Source: Hasllibacter sp963833115
GTDB taxonomy: Bacteria; Pseudomonadota; Alphaproteobacteria; Rhodobacterales; Rhodobacteraceae
Assembly: GCA_963833115.1 (NCBI GenBank)
Contig: CAWHWS010000002.1
Coordinates: forward strand, 2,232,001-2,296,000
Direction: 5' to 3'
DNA: 64,000 nt
Shown here: piece by piece, positions 44,728 through 53,958 of the stretch
Layout of the letters: each line of letters begins with the position of its first letter
Numbering within the stretch: the first letter of the stretch is position 1
Notes under the pieces: generated by a model
What the model saw: only the letters and a program-made list of their open reading frames with translations
The model's database searches: none
What the model was told of the DNA's origin: nothing
Made by a program: the position numbers and the translations under genes

Positions 44728-45693
44728 TCAGGCATCGACGTCGGCGAACTGCCCGCCGGGCTTGGCGCCGGTCTCCTTGTCGCGGTCGACGCCGAGGAAG
44801 AGCACCACGTTCTTGGCCACGAAGACCGAGGAGTAGGTCCCGACGATCACGCCCCAGGTGATCGCGAACACGAAGCCGCGGATCACGTCGCCGCCCAGCG
44901 CCAGCAGCGCGATCAGCGCCAGCAGCGTCGTGCCCGAGGTCATCACCGTCCGGCTCAGCGTCTCGTTCACCGAGAGGTTCATCACGTCCCGCAGCGGCGT
45001 CTTCTTGTACTTGATGAGGTTCTCCCGCAGGCGGTCGAAGATCACCACGGTGTCGTTGATCGAGTAGCCGATGATCGTCAGGATCGCCGCGATCGTGGCG
45101 AGGTCGAACCGGATCTGCAGCGCCGAGAAGATGCCGATCGTCAGGATCACGTCGTGGAAGAGCGCGGCCACCGCGCCGACGCTGAACTGCCATTCGAAGC
45201 GCAGCCAGATGTAGATCAGGATCGCCAGCAGGGCGATGCCGACCGCGATCACCGCCGTGCGGATCAGCTCGCCGGAGACCTTGGGGCCGACGCTCTCGAC
45301 GGACGGGAACGTGATCGACGGGTCCACCTGCCGCAGCGCCGCCTCCACCCGCGCGACCGTCGCGCCGGAGACCGCCTCGTCGCCGTCCTGCGCCTGGATG
45401 CGCACGATGGAGACGTGCTCGTCGGCCGCGAAGGACGGATCGAACACCTCCGAGATGATGACGTCGCCGAGCTCGAGCGGCCCCAGCGCGTCGCGATAGG
45501 CGCTCACCTCGACCGGCGCGTTGCTCTGGGTGCGGATCGTGGTGCCGCCCTGGAAGTCGATCCCGAAGTTCAGCCCCACGGCCGCCCAGACGGCGAGCGA
45601 GAGCACCATCATCACGACCGACGCGCCGAAGGTCGCCCGCGCGTGGCGGAAGAAGTCGATCTTCGTCTCCCGTGGGACCAGCCGCATCCGCAT
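44728..45693 (-). CDS. secF: Protein translocase subunit SecF
   Basis: RND-type Sec accessory that, with SecD, uses the proton gradient to complete protein export. 321 residues. Six helices with a periplasmic domain after the first. LNFGIDFQGGTTIRTQ is the SecF signature; AILTIIGYSINDTVVIFDRLRENL in the fourth-fifth helix region holds the functional Asp. Directly after secD with one base between. Confidence 0.97.
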   Translation of the reverse strand: MRMRLVPRETKIDFFRHARATFGASVVMMVLSLAVWAAVGLNFGIDFQGGTTIRTQSNAPVEVSAYRDALGPLELGDVIISEVFDPSFAADEHVSIVRIQAQDGDEAVSGATVARVEAALRQVDPSITFPSVESVGPKVSGELIRTAVIAVGIALLAILIYIWLRFEWQFSVGAVAALFHDVILTIGIFSALQIRFDLATIAAILTIIGYSINDTVVIFDRLRENLIKYKKTPLRDVMNLSVNETLSRTVMTSGTTLLALIALLALGGDVIRGFVFAITWGVIVGTYSSVFVAKNVVLFLGVDRDKETGAKPGGQFADVDA

Positions 45694-45694
45694 G

Positions 45695-47356
45695 TCAGAC
45701 CTCGATCGTCTTGGGGCGGGCGCGCTCGAACCAGGTCACGATCAGGAGCCGCGTCACGAAGATCGCGGTGAAGATCGAGGTCAGGATGCCGAGGCCCAGC
45801 GTGATGGAGAAGCCCCGCACGGGACCGGAGCCGAAGACGAAGAGGATCACCGCGATGAGGAAGGTGGTGACGTTCGCGTCGAGGATCGCCGAGAGCGCGC
45901 GCTCGTAGCCGAGCTCGATCGCCCGCGCCGGCCCGCGCGCGGTCTTGAGCTCCTCTCGGATGCGCTCGAACACCAGGACGTTGGCGTCCACCGCCATCCC
46001 GATGGTCAGGACGATCCCCGCGATGCCCGGCAGCGTCAGGGTCGCGCCCACGGCCGACAGCAGCCCGAAGATCAGCGCCACGTTGATGACCAGCGCCAAG
46101 TTGGCGAAGACGCCGAAGAGCCCGTAGGCCAGGAACATGAAGAGGAGCACGGCCGCGAAGGCTATGAGGCAGGCGACCGTGCCCGCGTCGATGCTGTCCT
46201 GGCCGAGCTCCGGCCCGATGGTGCGCTCCTCCAGGAAGGTGAGCTCCGCCGGCAGCGCGCCCGCGCGCAGGAGCACCGCGAGGTTGGTCGATTCCTCCAC
46301 CGTGAAGTTGCCGGTGATGATGCCGGAGCCGCCGGGGATGTGGCTCTGGATCACCGGGGCGGAGATCACCTCCTCGTCCAGCACGATGGCGAAGGGCGAG
46401 CCGATGTTCGCGGCCGTGTAGTCGCCGAAGGCGCGCCCGCCGGCGGGGTTGAAGCGGAAGTTCACCGCCGGCCGGCCGTTCTGATCGAAGGCCGGCTGCG
46501 CGTCCGTGAGCTGCTCGCCGGAGACCACCGGGGTCGCGTCGACGCGGTAGTACTCCCCCGGATCGTCCAGGCTGGGCAGCGTCAGCTCGCGGCCCGTGGC
46601 CGGCGCCGGCGCGTCCGCGCGCCCGGTCACCGGGTGGAACGTGAGCCGCGCGGTCGTGCCGATCAGGTCCTTGAGCTCCTGCGCCGAGCCGATGCCCGGC
46701 ACCTGGATGAGGATGCGGTCCTCCCCCTGGCGCTGGATCGTCGGCTCGCGGGTGCCGACCTCGTCCACCCGGCGGCGCACGATCTCCACCGATTGCAGCA
46801 TGGTGCGCTCGTCGGTGGCCTGCCGCTCGGCCTCCGACAGCGTGATGGTCAGGACGTCGCCCGCGCCGGTGACCTCGATGTCCGAGGCGCCCACGCCGGT
46901 GAGGGAGACGACCGGCTCCGCCAGCCCGCGCGCGACCTCCACCGCCCGGGCGATCCCCTCGGGGTCGGAGATGCGCACCCGGAGCGTTCCGTCCGTCGTC
47001 GGCAGGCGGCGCACGGTGCCCACGGCGTCCCGCTCGGGGCGCAGCGCGTCGCGCAGCTCCGGCCAGAGCCCGTCCATCCGCGCGGCGTAGACGTCCGTCA
47101 CCGCGACCTCCGCGAGGAGATGCGCGCCGCCCCGCAGGTCGAGGCCGAGGTTCACGAGGCTCGAGGGCAGGACCGACGGCCAGCCCCCGGCCGCGGCCTC
47201 GCCCTCCGGCGTGGTCACGCCGGTCTGCACCGCCAGGGCGCGCGCGTCGTTGGCCTGCTCGACGCGCGAATAGAACAGGTTCGGCAGCGCCGCGAGCAGC
47301 CCGAGGGCGACCAGCCCCCAGATCAGGACGCGTTTCCAGGTCTCTATGCGGAGCAT
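45695..47356 (-). CDS. secD: Protein translocase subunit SecD
   Basis: Partner of SecF in Sec-dependent export. 553 residues. N-terminal helix (WKRVLIWGLVALGLLAALPNLF), then LGLDLRGGAHLLAEV, the large periplasmic P1 domain, and five C-terminal helices with IVLTIGMAVDANVLVFERIREEL (functional Asp). Gene order yajC-secD-secF is the standard one; yajC ends 22 bases upstream. Confidence 0.97.
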   Translation of the reverse strand: MLRIETWKRVLIWGLVALGLLAALPNLFYSRVEQANDARALAVQTGVTTPEGEAAAGGWPSVLPSSLVNLGLDLRGGAHLLAEVAVTDVYAARMDGLWPELRDALRPERDAVGTVRRLPTTDGTLRVRISDPEGIARAVEVARGLAEPVVSLTGVGASDIEVTGAGDVLTITLSEAERQATDERTMLQSVEIVRRRVDEVGTREPTIQRQGEDRILIQVPGIGSAQELKDLIGTTARLTFHPVTGRADAPAPATGRELTLPSLDDPGEYYRVDATPVVSGEQLTDAQPAFDQNGRPAVNFRFNPAGGRAFGDYTAANIGSPFAIVLDEEVISAPVIQSHIPGGSGIITGNFTVEESTNLAVLLRAGALPAELTFLEERTIGPELGQDSIDAGTVACLIAFAAVLLFMFLAYGLFGVFANLALVINVALIFGLLSAVGATLTLPGIAGIVLTIGMAVDANVLVFERIREELKTARGPARAIELGYERALSAILDANVTTFLIAVILFVFGSGPVRGFSITLGLGILTSIFTAIFVTRLLIVTWFERARPKTIEV

Positions 47357-47378
47357 GACGGCCCTCCGGTCCGGGGCC

Positions 47379-47702
47379 CTACGTCGCGGGCTCGGTCTTG
47401 CTGACGACCTGCGCGACGGTGGAGCGGACGACCTGCACCTTCACGTTGGGCGCCAGCTCGACCTCGATCTCGGCGTCGTCGTCCTTCACCCGCGTGACCT
47501 TGCCGATCAGCCCGCCCTGGGTGACGACCCGGTCGCCGCGGCGCAGGGCGGCGACCATCGCCTGATGCTGCTTCACCTTCTTCTGCTGCGGCCGGATCAG
47601 GAGGAAGTACATGATCGCGAAGATCAGGATCAGGGGCACGAAGGAGGTGAAGGCGCTGGCGGCGCCGCCGGCGGACTGCGCGAAGGCGGGGGTGACGAGC
47701 AT
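47379..47702 (-). CDS. yajC: Sec translocase accessory subunit YajC
   Basis: A 107-residue protein: short N-terminal segment with PAFAQ, one helix (FVPLILIFAIMYFLLIRPQQKKVKQHQAMV), then a soluble domain with GDRVVTQGGLIGKVTRVKDDDAEIEV. The RPQQKK after the helix is diagnostic for YajC. First gene of yajC-secDF. An in-frame ATG at 47735 also exists, but 47702 (MLVTPAFAQ) fits better. Confidence 0.93.
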   Translation of the reverse strand: MLVTPAFAQSAGGAASAFTSFVPLILIFAIMYFLLIRPQQKKVKQHQAMVAALRRGDRVVTQGGLIGKVTRVKDDDAEIEVELAPNVKVQVVRSTVAQVVSKTEPAT

Positions 47703-48102
47703 GTGGGGCGTCCCTGTCGATTGATCCGCGGACACTTATGCGGCCCCTCCCCGCGCCGCAAGCCGCCGGGTCCGCCGCGCCCAGGGCCTGCGACGGCGCC
47801 TCGCACGGGGGATGCACGGGGGATGCACGACCCGTGCACATCCCATGCGCATGAGCCGTCCGCACCCCCTGGCCATCGCGCGATGCCGCCCCGCCCGCCG
47901 CGGGGCCGGAGATCGTCCGGTCGAGCCGGACGATGACGCCTTCGGGGTCCGGCGCCGTCCCCGGACGCAGGCCAGGACCGCCGGCCCGTCATCCTCGGAC
48001 TCGATCCGAGGATCTCCCGCCGCCGGGCCCGCCCTGCCCCGTCGCGCCTTGCCGCCGGGGCGCGCTCCGGTGCAGGAACGCGGGCGCGAGCCGGAGGACC
48101 CC
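47703..48102. other. 400-bp gap between yajC and degraded serS
   Basis: No supported gene. It contains two adjacent GCACGGGGGAT units (47803-47824) and directly after them the 31-bp dispersed repeat (47823-47853). GC-rich sequence follows up to a good ribosome-binding site (CCGGAGGAC) before 48103. It presumably contains promoters for yajC-secDF and, formerly, serS. Confidence 0.5.
47823..47853 (-). repeat. 31-bp dispersed repeat, intergenic copy (copy 2)
   Basis: Read on the minus strand it starts CATGCGCATGG and matches 31902-31932 at 27 of 31 positions. It is preceded on the plus strand by two GCACGGGGGAT direct repeats. Confidence 0.7.
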
Positions 48103-49539
48103 ATGCACGACATCAGAGCGATCCGCGACGACCCCGAAGGCTTCGACGCCGCGCTGGCGCGGCGGGGCGATGCGGCGGTCTCGTCGGAAGTCCTGGAAGC
48201 CGACCAGACCGGCGCCGATCTGCTGTAGCTAGATCTCGAAGCAATGCTACAATCGCGAAACCAGCATGCCAAAGAGGCCGGGCGGGCGAAGTCCGCCGGT
48301 GACGTCGTAGCGTTCGAGGCGATACGCGATACGCAGCAGAAGATTAAGTCGGCAGATCTCTGACCTGAGAATGAGGTCTTTGAGGCCGAAAGACACTTAG
48401 CGACCCTTCTTCTGGAACTGCCGAACCTCCCCGATCCCGACGTGCCGAATGGTGCCGCAGAGGAGGACAATGTCGAGCTGCGCCGTCGGGGGGACGTGCC
48501 GGAGATGGACGGCGCCCGCGAGCATTTCGACATTCCGGCCGTGACGGCCGCCGCCGGCGGCGGGCCGGGGATGGACTTCGAGACCGCGGCCACGATTTCC
48601 GGCGCGCCGCTTCGTCCTCCTGCGCGGGGCGGTGGCGCGGGTGAACCGGGCGCTGGCGCAGTTCATGCTCGACACGCACGTCGCCGAGAACGGGCTGACG
48701 GAGGTGGCGCCGCCGGTGCTCGTGACTTCGACGACGCGATGACCGGCACCGACAAGCTGCCGAAGTTCGGGGGCGACAGCTTCCGCACGGAGGACGGGCT
48801 CTGGCTCGTGCCGACGGCGGAGGTGCCGCTGACCTACTCGGTCGCGGGCGAGGATCCTCGACACGGGCGCCCTGCCGCAGCGCATGGTGGCGCACACGCT
48901 CTGCTTTCGCTCGGAGGCGGGCAGCGCCGGACGGGACACGGCGGGGATGCTGCGCCAGCACCAGTTCGAGAAGGTCGAGATGGTCAGCGTGACCGTGCCG
49001 GGACCTCGCGCGGGCGAGTGCGCCGGATGCCGGCGGACGATGCCGAACGGGCCAGAATCACGGAGGGTGACGTCCTGCACGAGGAGGGCGAGTTCCTGAA
49101 AAGCCGGCTGGAGCTGGAGCGGATGACGGAGGCCGCCGAGGGCATCCTGGAGCGGCTCGGCCTGCCCTACCGCACCGTCGTGCTGTGCACCGGGGACATG
49201 GGCTTCGGCGCCGCGCGCACGCACGACATCGAGGTCTGGCTGCCCGGCCAGGGCACCTATCGCGAGATCAGCTCCTGCTCGACCACCGGCGCGTTCCAGG
49301 CGCGGCGGATGAACGCGCGCTACCGCCCCGCGCCGGGCGCCAAGCCGGAGTTCGTGCACACGCTCAACGGCTCGGGCCTCGCGGTCGGGCGCTGCCTGAT
49401 CGCGGTGCTGGAGAACGGGCAGACCCCGGACGGGGGCGTCGACCTGCCCCCCGTGCTCGGCGGCTGGCTCGGAGGGCGCACGCGGATCACGCCGGAGGGG
49501 GCGCTGGTCCGGCCGGATGGCGGCGAAGGCGCCGCATGA
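48103..49539 (+). pseudogene. serS: Degraded seryl-tRNA synthetase gene
   Basis: Clear SerRS homology along the whole length: MHDIRAIRDDPEGFDAALARRG, the tRNA-binding arm LDLEAMLQSRNQHAKEAG, LPNLPDPDVPNGAAEEDNVELRR, motif 2 region CFRSEAGSAGRDTAGMLRQHQFEKVEMVSV, and the C-terminal YREISSCS...FQARRMNARYRP and HTLNGSGLAVGRCLIAVLEN. The frame is broken by a TAG (48226-48228) and a TGA (48361-48363), both in frame with the start, and by at least four frameshifts near 48605-48611, 48724-48735, 48852-48856 and 49005-49070. These offset each other, so the last 150 codons return to the starting frame. Around 48226-48420 codon use is much more AT-rich than in the neighbours. As written it cannot make SerRS. 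Confidence 0.85.
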
Positions 49540-50267
49540 CCCCGCGCGCCGTCCTTCTCCTGCTCGCGGCGCTGGCCTTCGCGGCGGGGCCGCTCTTCAG
49601 CACGTTCGACGGGTTCGACCCGCGCCTCTACCCGGTGCCGCAGGTGGACCCGCCGGCCCAGCCCGAGGGCTGGGCGTTCGCGATCTGGGGGCCGATCTAC
49701 CTGTGGCTCCTGGCGCATGCGGGCTTCGGCCTGTGGCGCCGGCGGGAGGCGCCCGAATGGGACGCGCCGCGCGGGCCGCTCGCGCTCTCCCTCGCGGTGG
49801 GGGCGCCGTGGCTCTGGGTGGCGGGGTTCTCGCCCCTGCTGGCGACGGCGATGATCTGGGTCATGCTCGCCGGGGCGCTGGCGGCGGTCCTGCGGACCAC
49901 GGCGGCAGCGGATCGGTGGGTCCTGCTGCCCCCCGTCGCCCTCTATGCCGGCTGGCTGACGGCGGCGTCCTGCGTGTCGGTCGCGCTGATGCTGGCGGGC
50001 TGGGGCGTCATGGGGGAGGTCGCGGCGGCCTGGCTGGCCCTCGGCCTCGCGCTCGCCGTCGGCGCGGCGGTGCAGTGGCGGCTGGCGCGGGCGCCGGAAT
50101 ACGGCGGCGCGGTGGTCTGGGCCCTGGTCGCGATCGCGGTGGGTGCGCCGGGCGCCCTGGCGCTCGGGGCCTGGGCAGGCGCGGCGGTCATGGCGGCGCT
50201 GGCGGTGCGGGCCCTGGCGGCCGAGGTCATGGCCCGGCGGAGCCCGGCCGGAAGCTCCCCCCGCTAG
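49536..50267 (+). CDS. TspO/MBR-like multi-pass membrane protein
   Basis: A 243-residue protein with six or seven hydrophobic helices. EGWAFAIWGPIYLWLLAHAGFGLW after the first helix matches the TspO/MBR-like block (F-x-I-W-G-P-I-Y-x-W), and further Trp-rich stretches occur (PWLWVAGFSPLLATAMIWVML; ALYAGWLTAASCVSVALMLAGWG). It is longer than classic TspO (about 160), so a related family is possible. Its ATG overlaps the stop of the degraded serS, hence it was probably co-translated with it. Ligand unknown. Confidence 0.7.
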   Translation: MTPRAVLLLLAALAFAAGPLFSTFDGFDPRLYPVPQVDPPAQPEGWAFAIWGPIYLWLLAHAGFGLWRRREAPEWDAPRGPLALSLAVGAPWLWVAGFSPLLATAMIWVMLAGALAAVLRTTAAADRWVLLPPVALYAGWLTAASCVSVALMLAGWGVMGEVAAAWLALGLALAVGAAVQWRLARAPEYGGAVVWALVAIAVGAPGALALGAWAGAAVMAALAVRALAAEVMARRSPAGSSPR

Positions 50268-50328
50268 TCGGGCCGGCTCGTCGGGCTGACTCGTCGGGCC
50301 GACTCGTCGGGCCGGCTAGTCGGGGCGG
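50267..50328. repeat. 13-bp tandem repeat, about 4.8 copies, joining two convergent stop codons
   Basis: Units of GTCGGGCCGGCTC type start at 50267, 50280, 50293, 50306 and (partial) 50319. The TspO-like stop ends at 50267, and the der stop (50316-50318) lies in the fourth unit, so the array fills the gap between the two genes. Confidence 0.8.
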
Positions 50329-51764
50329 CCCTTGCCCAGGTGCTTGCGCAGGCGGGAGGGGGTCGACTTCGTCCGCCCCTTGAACGGGTTCGCGTCCCCC
50401 TGCCCGCGCAGGGTCAGGCGGATGGGCGTGCCCGGCATGTCGAAATCCTCCCGCAGGCCGTTGACGAGGTAGCGGCGGTAGCTCTCGGGCACCTGATCGG
50501 GGTGGGAGGTCATGACGACGAACCCCGGCGGGCGCGTCTTGGCCTGCGTCGCGTAGCGCATGCGGATGCGGCGGCCGCCCGGCGCCGGGGGCGGGTGCGC
50601 CTCCAGCATCTCGGCCAGCCAGCGGTTGAGGGCGGCGGTCGGCACGCGCCGGTTCCAGACGTCGTGCGCGGAGGTGACGGCCGCGTGGAGGCGGTCGATC
50701 CCCCGGCCGGTGAGCGCCGAGACGGTGACGAGGGGCGCGCCGCGGAGCTGCGGCAGGAGGCGGGCGAACGCCTCCTTGAGGGCGGCGAGCTTGGCCTGCC
50801 GGTCCTCCTCCACGTCCCATTTGTTGACCGCGAGGACGACGGCGCGGCCCTCCCGCTCGGCGAGGTCGGCGAGGCGCAGGTCCTGCTGCTCGAAGGGGAT
50901 CGCCGCATCGAGGAGGATCACCACCACCTCGGCGAACTTCACCGCGCGCAGGCCGTCGGAGACGGAGAGCTTCTCGAGCTTCTCCTGGACCTTGGCCTTC
51001 TTCCTCATCCCGGCGGTGTCGAAGATGCGGATCGGGGTGCCGAGCCAGTCGGCGGCGACGGAGATCGCGTCGCGGGTGATGCCGGCCTCGGGGCCGGTGA
51101 GGAGGCGGTCCTCGCCGAGGATGGCGTTGATCAGGGTGGACTTGCCCGCGTTGGGACGGCCGACGACGGCGATCTGGAGCGGGCGCTCGGCCGTGGGGGT
51201 GCGGGGGGCGTCCTCGTCCTCCTCCTCGACCGCGACGTCGGTCTCGGGCTCGGGGCTCGCCTCCTCGGCCAGGGCCACGAGCGGGCGGAGCTCGTACATG
51301 AGCTCGCCCAGGCCTTCGCCGTGCTCCGCCGAGAGGCGCAGGGGCTCGCCCAGGCCGAGGGACCACGCGTCGATCACGCCCGGATCGGCGGCCGCGCCCT
51401 CGGCCTTGTTGGCGCACAGGAGGATCGTCTTGCCGGAGCGGCGCAGCATGTCGGCCAGCATCTGGTCGACCGGGGTGACGCCGGCGCGCGCGTCGACGAC
51501 GAAGAGGCAGGCGTCGGACATGGCGACGGCGCGCTCGGTCAGGCGGCGCATGCGGCCCTGGAGGCTGTCGTCGGTCGCCTCCTCGAGGCCGGCGGTGTCG
51601 ATGACGGTGAAGCGGAGGTCGCCGAGGCGGGCGGCCCCCTCTCGCAGGTCGCGGGTCACGCCGGGGGTGTCGTCGACGAGGGCGAGGCGGCGGCCCACCA
51701 GGCGGTTGAAGAGCGTGGACTTGCCCACGTTGGGACGGCCGACGATGGCGAGGGTGAAGGACAT
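50316..51764 (-). CDS. der: Ribosome-assembly GTPase Der
   Basis: Double-GTPase needed for 50S ribosome assembly. 482 residues. First G domain begins IVGRPNVGKSTLFNRL with DTAGLEE and NKAEG-type motifs. An acidic linker (ETDVAVEEEDEDAPRTP) leads to the second G domain (VVGRPNAGKSTLINAILGEDRL, DTAGMRKKAKV, NKWD) and the KH-like C-terminal domain. Follows bamB and yfgM-like genes, the same order as in E. coli. Confidence 0.97.
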   Translation of the reverse strand: MSFTLAIVGRPNVGKSTLFNRLVGRRLALVDDTPGVTRDLREGAARLGDLRFTVIDTAGLEEATDDSLQGRMRRLTERAVAMSDACLFVVDARAGVTPVDQMLADMLRRSGKTILLCANKAEGAAADPGVIDAWSLGLGEPLRLSAEHGEGLGELMYELRPLVALAEEASPEPETDVAVEEEDEDAPRTPTAERPLQIAVVGRPNAGKSTLINAILGEDRLLTGPEAGITRDAISVAADWLGTPIRIFDTAGMRKKAKVQEKLEKLSVSDGLRAVKFAEVVVILLDAAIPFEQQDLRLADLAEREGRAVVLAVNKWDVEEDRQAKLAALKEAFARLLPQLRGAPLVTVSALTGRGIDRLHAAVTSAHDVWNRRVPTAALNRWLAEMLEAHPPPAPGGRRIRMRYATQAKTRPPGFVVMTSHPDQVPESYRRYLVNGLREDFDMPGTPIRLTLRGQGDANPFKGRTKSTPSRLRKHLGKGRPD

Positions 51765-51813
51765 GCCCGGCCCCTAAGCCCGCCGCCGCCCCCCGGCAAT
51801 GGGCGGCGCGGCC

Positions 51814-53115
51814 CTAGCGCAGGGCGTGGAGGCGCCCGTCCTGGCCGGCGACGTACATGACGCCGCCCACGACGATGGGCGCCGCGGCGGCGCCGGAGGG
51901 CAGCGCCACCCGCGCCACGGCGGCGCCGGTCGCGGGGTCGAGGGCCCGCAGCGCGCCGTCGGAGGAGGCGATCCAGAGGCGCCCGCCGGCGAGGACGGGC
52001 CCGTGATGGGCGAAGATCGACTGGCGCCGGCGCAGGCGCCGCTCCCGGAAATAGGGGAGGTCCGCGGTCCAGAGGGTGGCGCCGGTCGCGGCGTCCAGGC
52101 GCACGGCGGTGCCCGCGTCGGTCACGGCGAAGACGGAGCCGGCGGCGGGCCAGACCGGGCCGACCGCCCCCTCCCGCGCCGTCCAGAGGCGGGCGCCGCC
52201 CTCGGCGTCCAGGGCGACGATCCGGCCGCCGGCATTGCCCGCGTAGACGCGCGATCCGTCCGCGACGACCGCGCCGGTTATGTCGGTGATGCCGCCATAG
52301 GAGGCGCCGAGCCGGGCGCCGGTGACGCGGGCGGTCCAGTCGCGCGTCCCCTGCGCGCGGGAGGCGGCCACGAGGTCGCCGGCGCCGAAGGGGAAGAGGA
52401 CGCGCCCGCCCGCCACCGCGGGCCCGGCCGGCCCGGTCACGCCGGAGGCGTCGGGGATGCCGTCCACCTGCCATCGCACGCGGCCGGTGCCGGCGTCGAG
52501 GGCCCAGCCGAGGCCGTCGCGGCTCACGGCGAAGACGAGCCCGTCCTGGATCGTGGGCGCGCCGGTCGCCGCCGCGCCGAGGCGCTGCGTCCAGGCGGTG
52601 GCGCCGGTGACCGCGTCGAGCGCGGTGAGGGTGCCGAAGCCGGACGTGACGAAGAGCCGCCCGCCGCCCAGCGCGAGACCGCCGCCGGAGGCCTGGCCGG
52701 GCGCGTCGGCCGGGGGGGTCAGGTCGCGGCGCCAGAGCACGGCGCCAGACGCCGCGTCGAGCGCGGCCACGCCGGCGCGCGAATCGAGGGCGTAGACCCG
52801 GCCCGCCGCCGCGACGGGGCTGGCGGTGATCCGGTTGCCGCGCGAATCGCCGGCGCCGAAGCGGGAGGACCAGGCGAGCGCGGGCACGGCGGCGAGCGCC
52901 GGGTGGCGGATCGCGTGTTGCGGCGTGCCGTTGGTGTGGGTCCAGGCGGCGTGGTTCACGGGCGCCGGGGCCGCGAAGGCCGGGGCGGAGACGGGCACGG
53001 GCGCCGCGTCCTCGCGCAGGGGGGCGCGCGGGCCCTCGAGGATCACCTCGCGCTCGCAGGCCCCGAGGAGGAGGGCGAGCGCGGCGAGCGGCAGGAGGCG
53101 GCGGGCGGCGCTCAT
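51814..53115 (-). CDS. bamB: Outer-membrane assembly lipoprotein BamB (PQQ-like beta propeller)
   Basis: A 433-residue lipoprotein: signal RRLLPLAALALLLGAC with lipobox LGAC (Cys20), then an eight-bladed WD40/PQQ-like propeller with repeated blocks such as VYALDSRAGVAALDAASGAVLWRRDL, TALDAVTGATAWTQRL and VRLDAATGATLWTADL. BamB is part of the BAM complex that inserts outer-membrane proteins. Its ATG overlaps the stop of the yfgM-like gene. Identification rests on the propeller, the lipobox and the yfgM-bamB-der order. Confidence 0.88.
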   Translation of the reverse strand: MSAARRLLPLAALALLLGACEREVILEGPRAPLREDAAPVPVSAPAFAAPAPVNHAAWTHTNGTPQHAIRHPALAAVPALAWSSRFGAGDSRGNRITASPVAAAGRVYALDSRAGVAALDAASGAVLWRRDLTPPADAPGQASGGGLALGGGRLFVTSGFGTLTALDAVTGATAWTQRLGAAATGAPTIQDGLVFAVSRDGLGWALDAGTGRVRWQVDGIPDASGVTGPAGPAVAGGRVLFPFGAGDLVAASRAQGTRDWTARVTGARLGASYGGITDITGAVVADGSRVYAGNAGGRIVALDAEGGARLWTAREGAVGPVWPAAGSVFAVTDAGTAVRLDAATGATLWTADLPYFRERRLRRRQSIFAHHGPVLAGGRLWIASSDGALRALDPATGAAVARVALPSGAAAAPIVVGGVMYVAGQDGRLHALR

Positions 53116-53717
53116 TCCTCCGCCTCCGGGCCGCCGCCGAGCGCCAGGACGAGCTGCCCGGCCCGGCGGCGCAGGCCCGGGCCCGCCTCGGGGTCCTGGG
53201 CCAGGGCGGCGAGTCGCCCGGCCGCGCCGGCGGCGTCCCCGGCGCGCGCGTCGATGAGGGCGATCTGCTCCTCGGCCAGCACGCGGTAGGGCGCGCCGGG
53301 CGCGGCGATGGCGGCCAGGGCGGCGCGCCGGGCGTCGTCGTCCATCTCCGCGTCCGGGTCCGAGGCCAGCCGGAGCTGCGCCAGGTCGCGGTAGAGCGGG
53401 TCCGCCTCGGGGTCGGCCGCCAGGGCCGCGAGGGCGCCGGCCTCCCCGGAGAGGAGCGCCGCGACGCCGCCGGCCGGGTCCGCCGCGGCGATGGCGGCCA
53501 GCGCGTCCGCGTCGTCCTGCGCCGCCAGGAGCGCGTCGCCCCGGGCCTGGGCCTCGGCGGCGGCGCGGGCCAGGCGCCACTCGTTCGCCGCGGCGCCGCC
53601 CACCACGAGCACGACCAGGAGCGCGCCGAGCCAGGCCCAGCGCCGGAAGGTGGCCGTGAGCCGGTCGCGGCGCAACTCGTCCGTCACCTCGTCGATGAAG
53701 CTGTCGTTCTGGCTCAC
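53112..53717 (-). CDS. YfgM-like membrane-anchored TPR protein
   Basis: A 201-residue protein: cytoplasmic N-terminus (SQNDSFIDEVTDELRRDRLTATFRRW), one helix (AWLGALLVVLVVGGAAANEW), then an alanine-rich helical periplasmic part with TPR-like pairs (LYRDLAQLRLASDPDAEMDDDARRAALAAIA; YRVLAEEQIALIDARAGDAAGAAGRLAALAQDPEAGPGLRRRA). This matches YfgM/AncA-type proteins that work at the Sec-BAM interface. It starts at a GTG at 53717, and its stop overlaps the bamB ATG. First gene of yfgM-bamB-der. Confidence 0.82.
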   Translation of the reverse strand: MSQNDSFIDEVTDELRRDRLTATFRRWAWLGALLVVLVVGGAAANEWRLARAAAEAQARGDALLAAQDDADALAAIAAADPAGGVAALLSGEAGALAALAADPEADPLYRDLAQLRLASDPDAEMDDDARRAALAAIAAPGAPYRVLAEEQIALIDARAGDAAGAAGRLAALAQDPEAGPGLRRRAGQLVLALGGGPEAEE

Positions 53718-53826
53718 GTCCCACCCCGCCCGCGTCCTGCGGCCCGGGTTGCCTAACGCGGCGGCGCACCCCTGCCAAGCGGAGCGGCGCGCGGCCGGGC
53801 GGGCGGCGCCGCGCGGCGGCCGAACC

Positions 53827-53856
53827 TTGACTCCGAGGGAGGATCGCCACATCTAC
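53827..53856 (+). promoter_or_regulatory. Candidate promoter of the RND efflux operon
   Basis: TTGACT (53827-53832) followed after 17-18 bases by a weak -10 (CATCTA or ATCTAC, 53850-53856). The palindrome at 53860-53875 starts immediately downstream, a position suited to repression. The rest of the 241-bp gap (53718-53958) shows no gene. Confidence 0.4.
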
Positions 53857-53859
53857 ATC

Positions 53860-53875
53860 TGAACTGATCGGTTCA
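53860..53875. promoter_or_regulatory. Palindromic operator candidate TGAACTGATCGGTTCA at the RND pump genes
   Basis: TGAAC-N6-GTTCA inverted repeat about 84 bases before the adaptor-protein ATG. Its arms are identical to those of the palindrome at the rpoH promoter (887-902). It resembles TetR-family operators in front of RND pumps. The cognate repressor gene is not adjacent. Confidence 0.55.
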
Positions 53876-53958
53876 GGAAGCGGGGACGGCCCGCCGGGCC
53901 CTGCGCCGCCCGAGACGCCGGCCGCGGCACGGGCCCGCCCCAACGCGAATGAGGCACG

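Noticed and set aside
48226..48363. Stop-codon recoding (selenocysteine or pyrrolysine) in serS
   Set aside because: The stops are TAG and TGA at positions where SerRS has no such residue, no SECIS-like element is apparent, and frameshifts also occur, so degradation explains it better.
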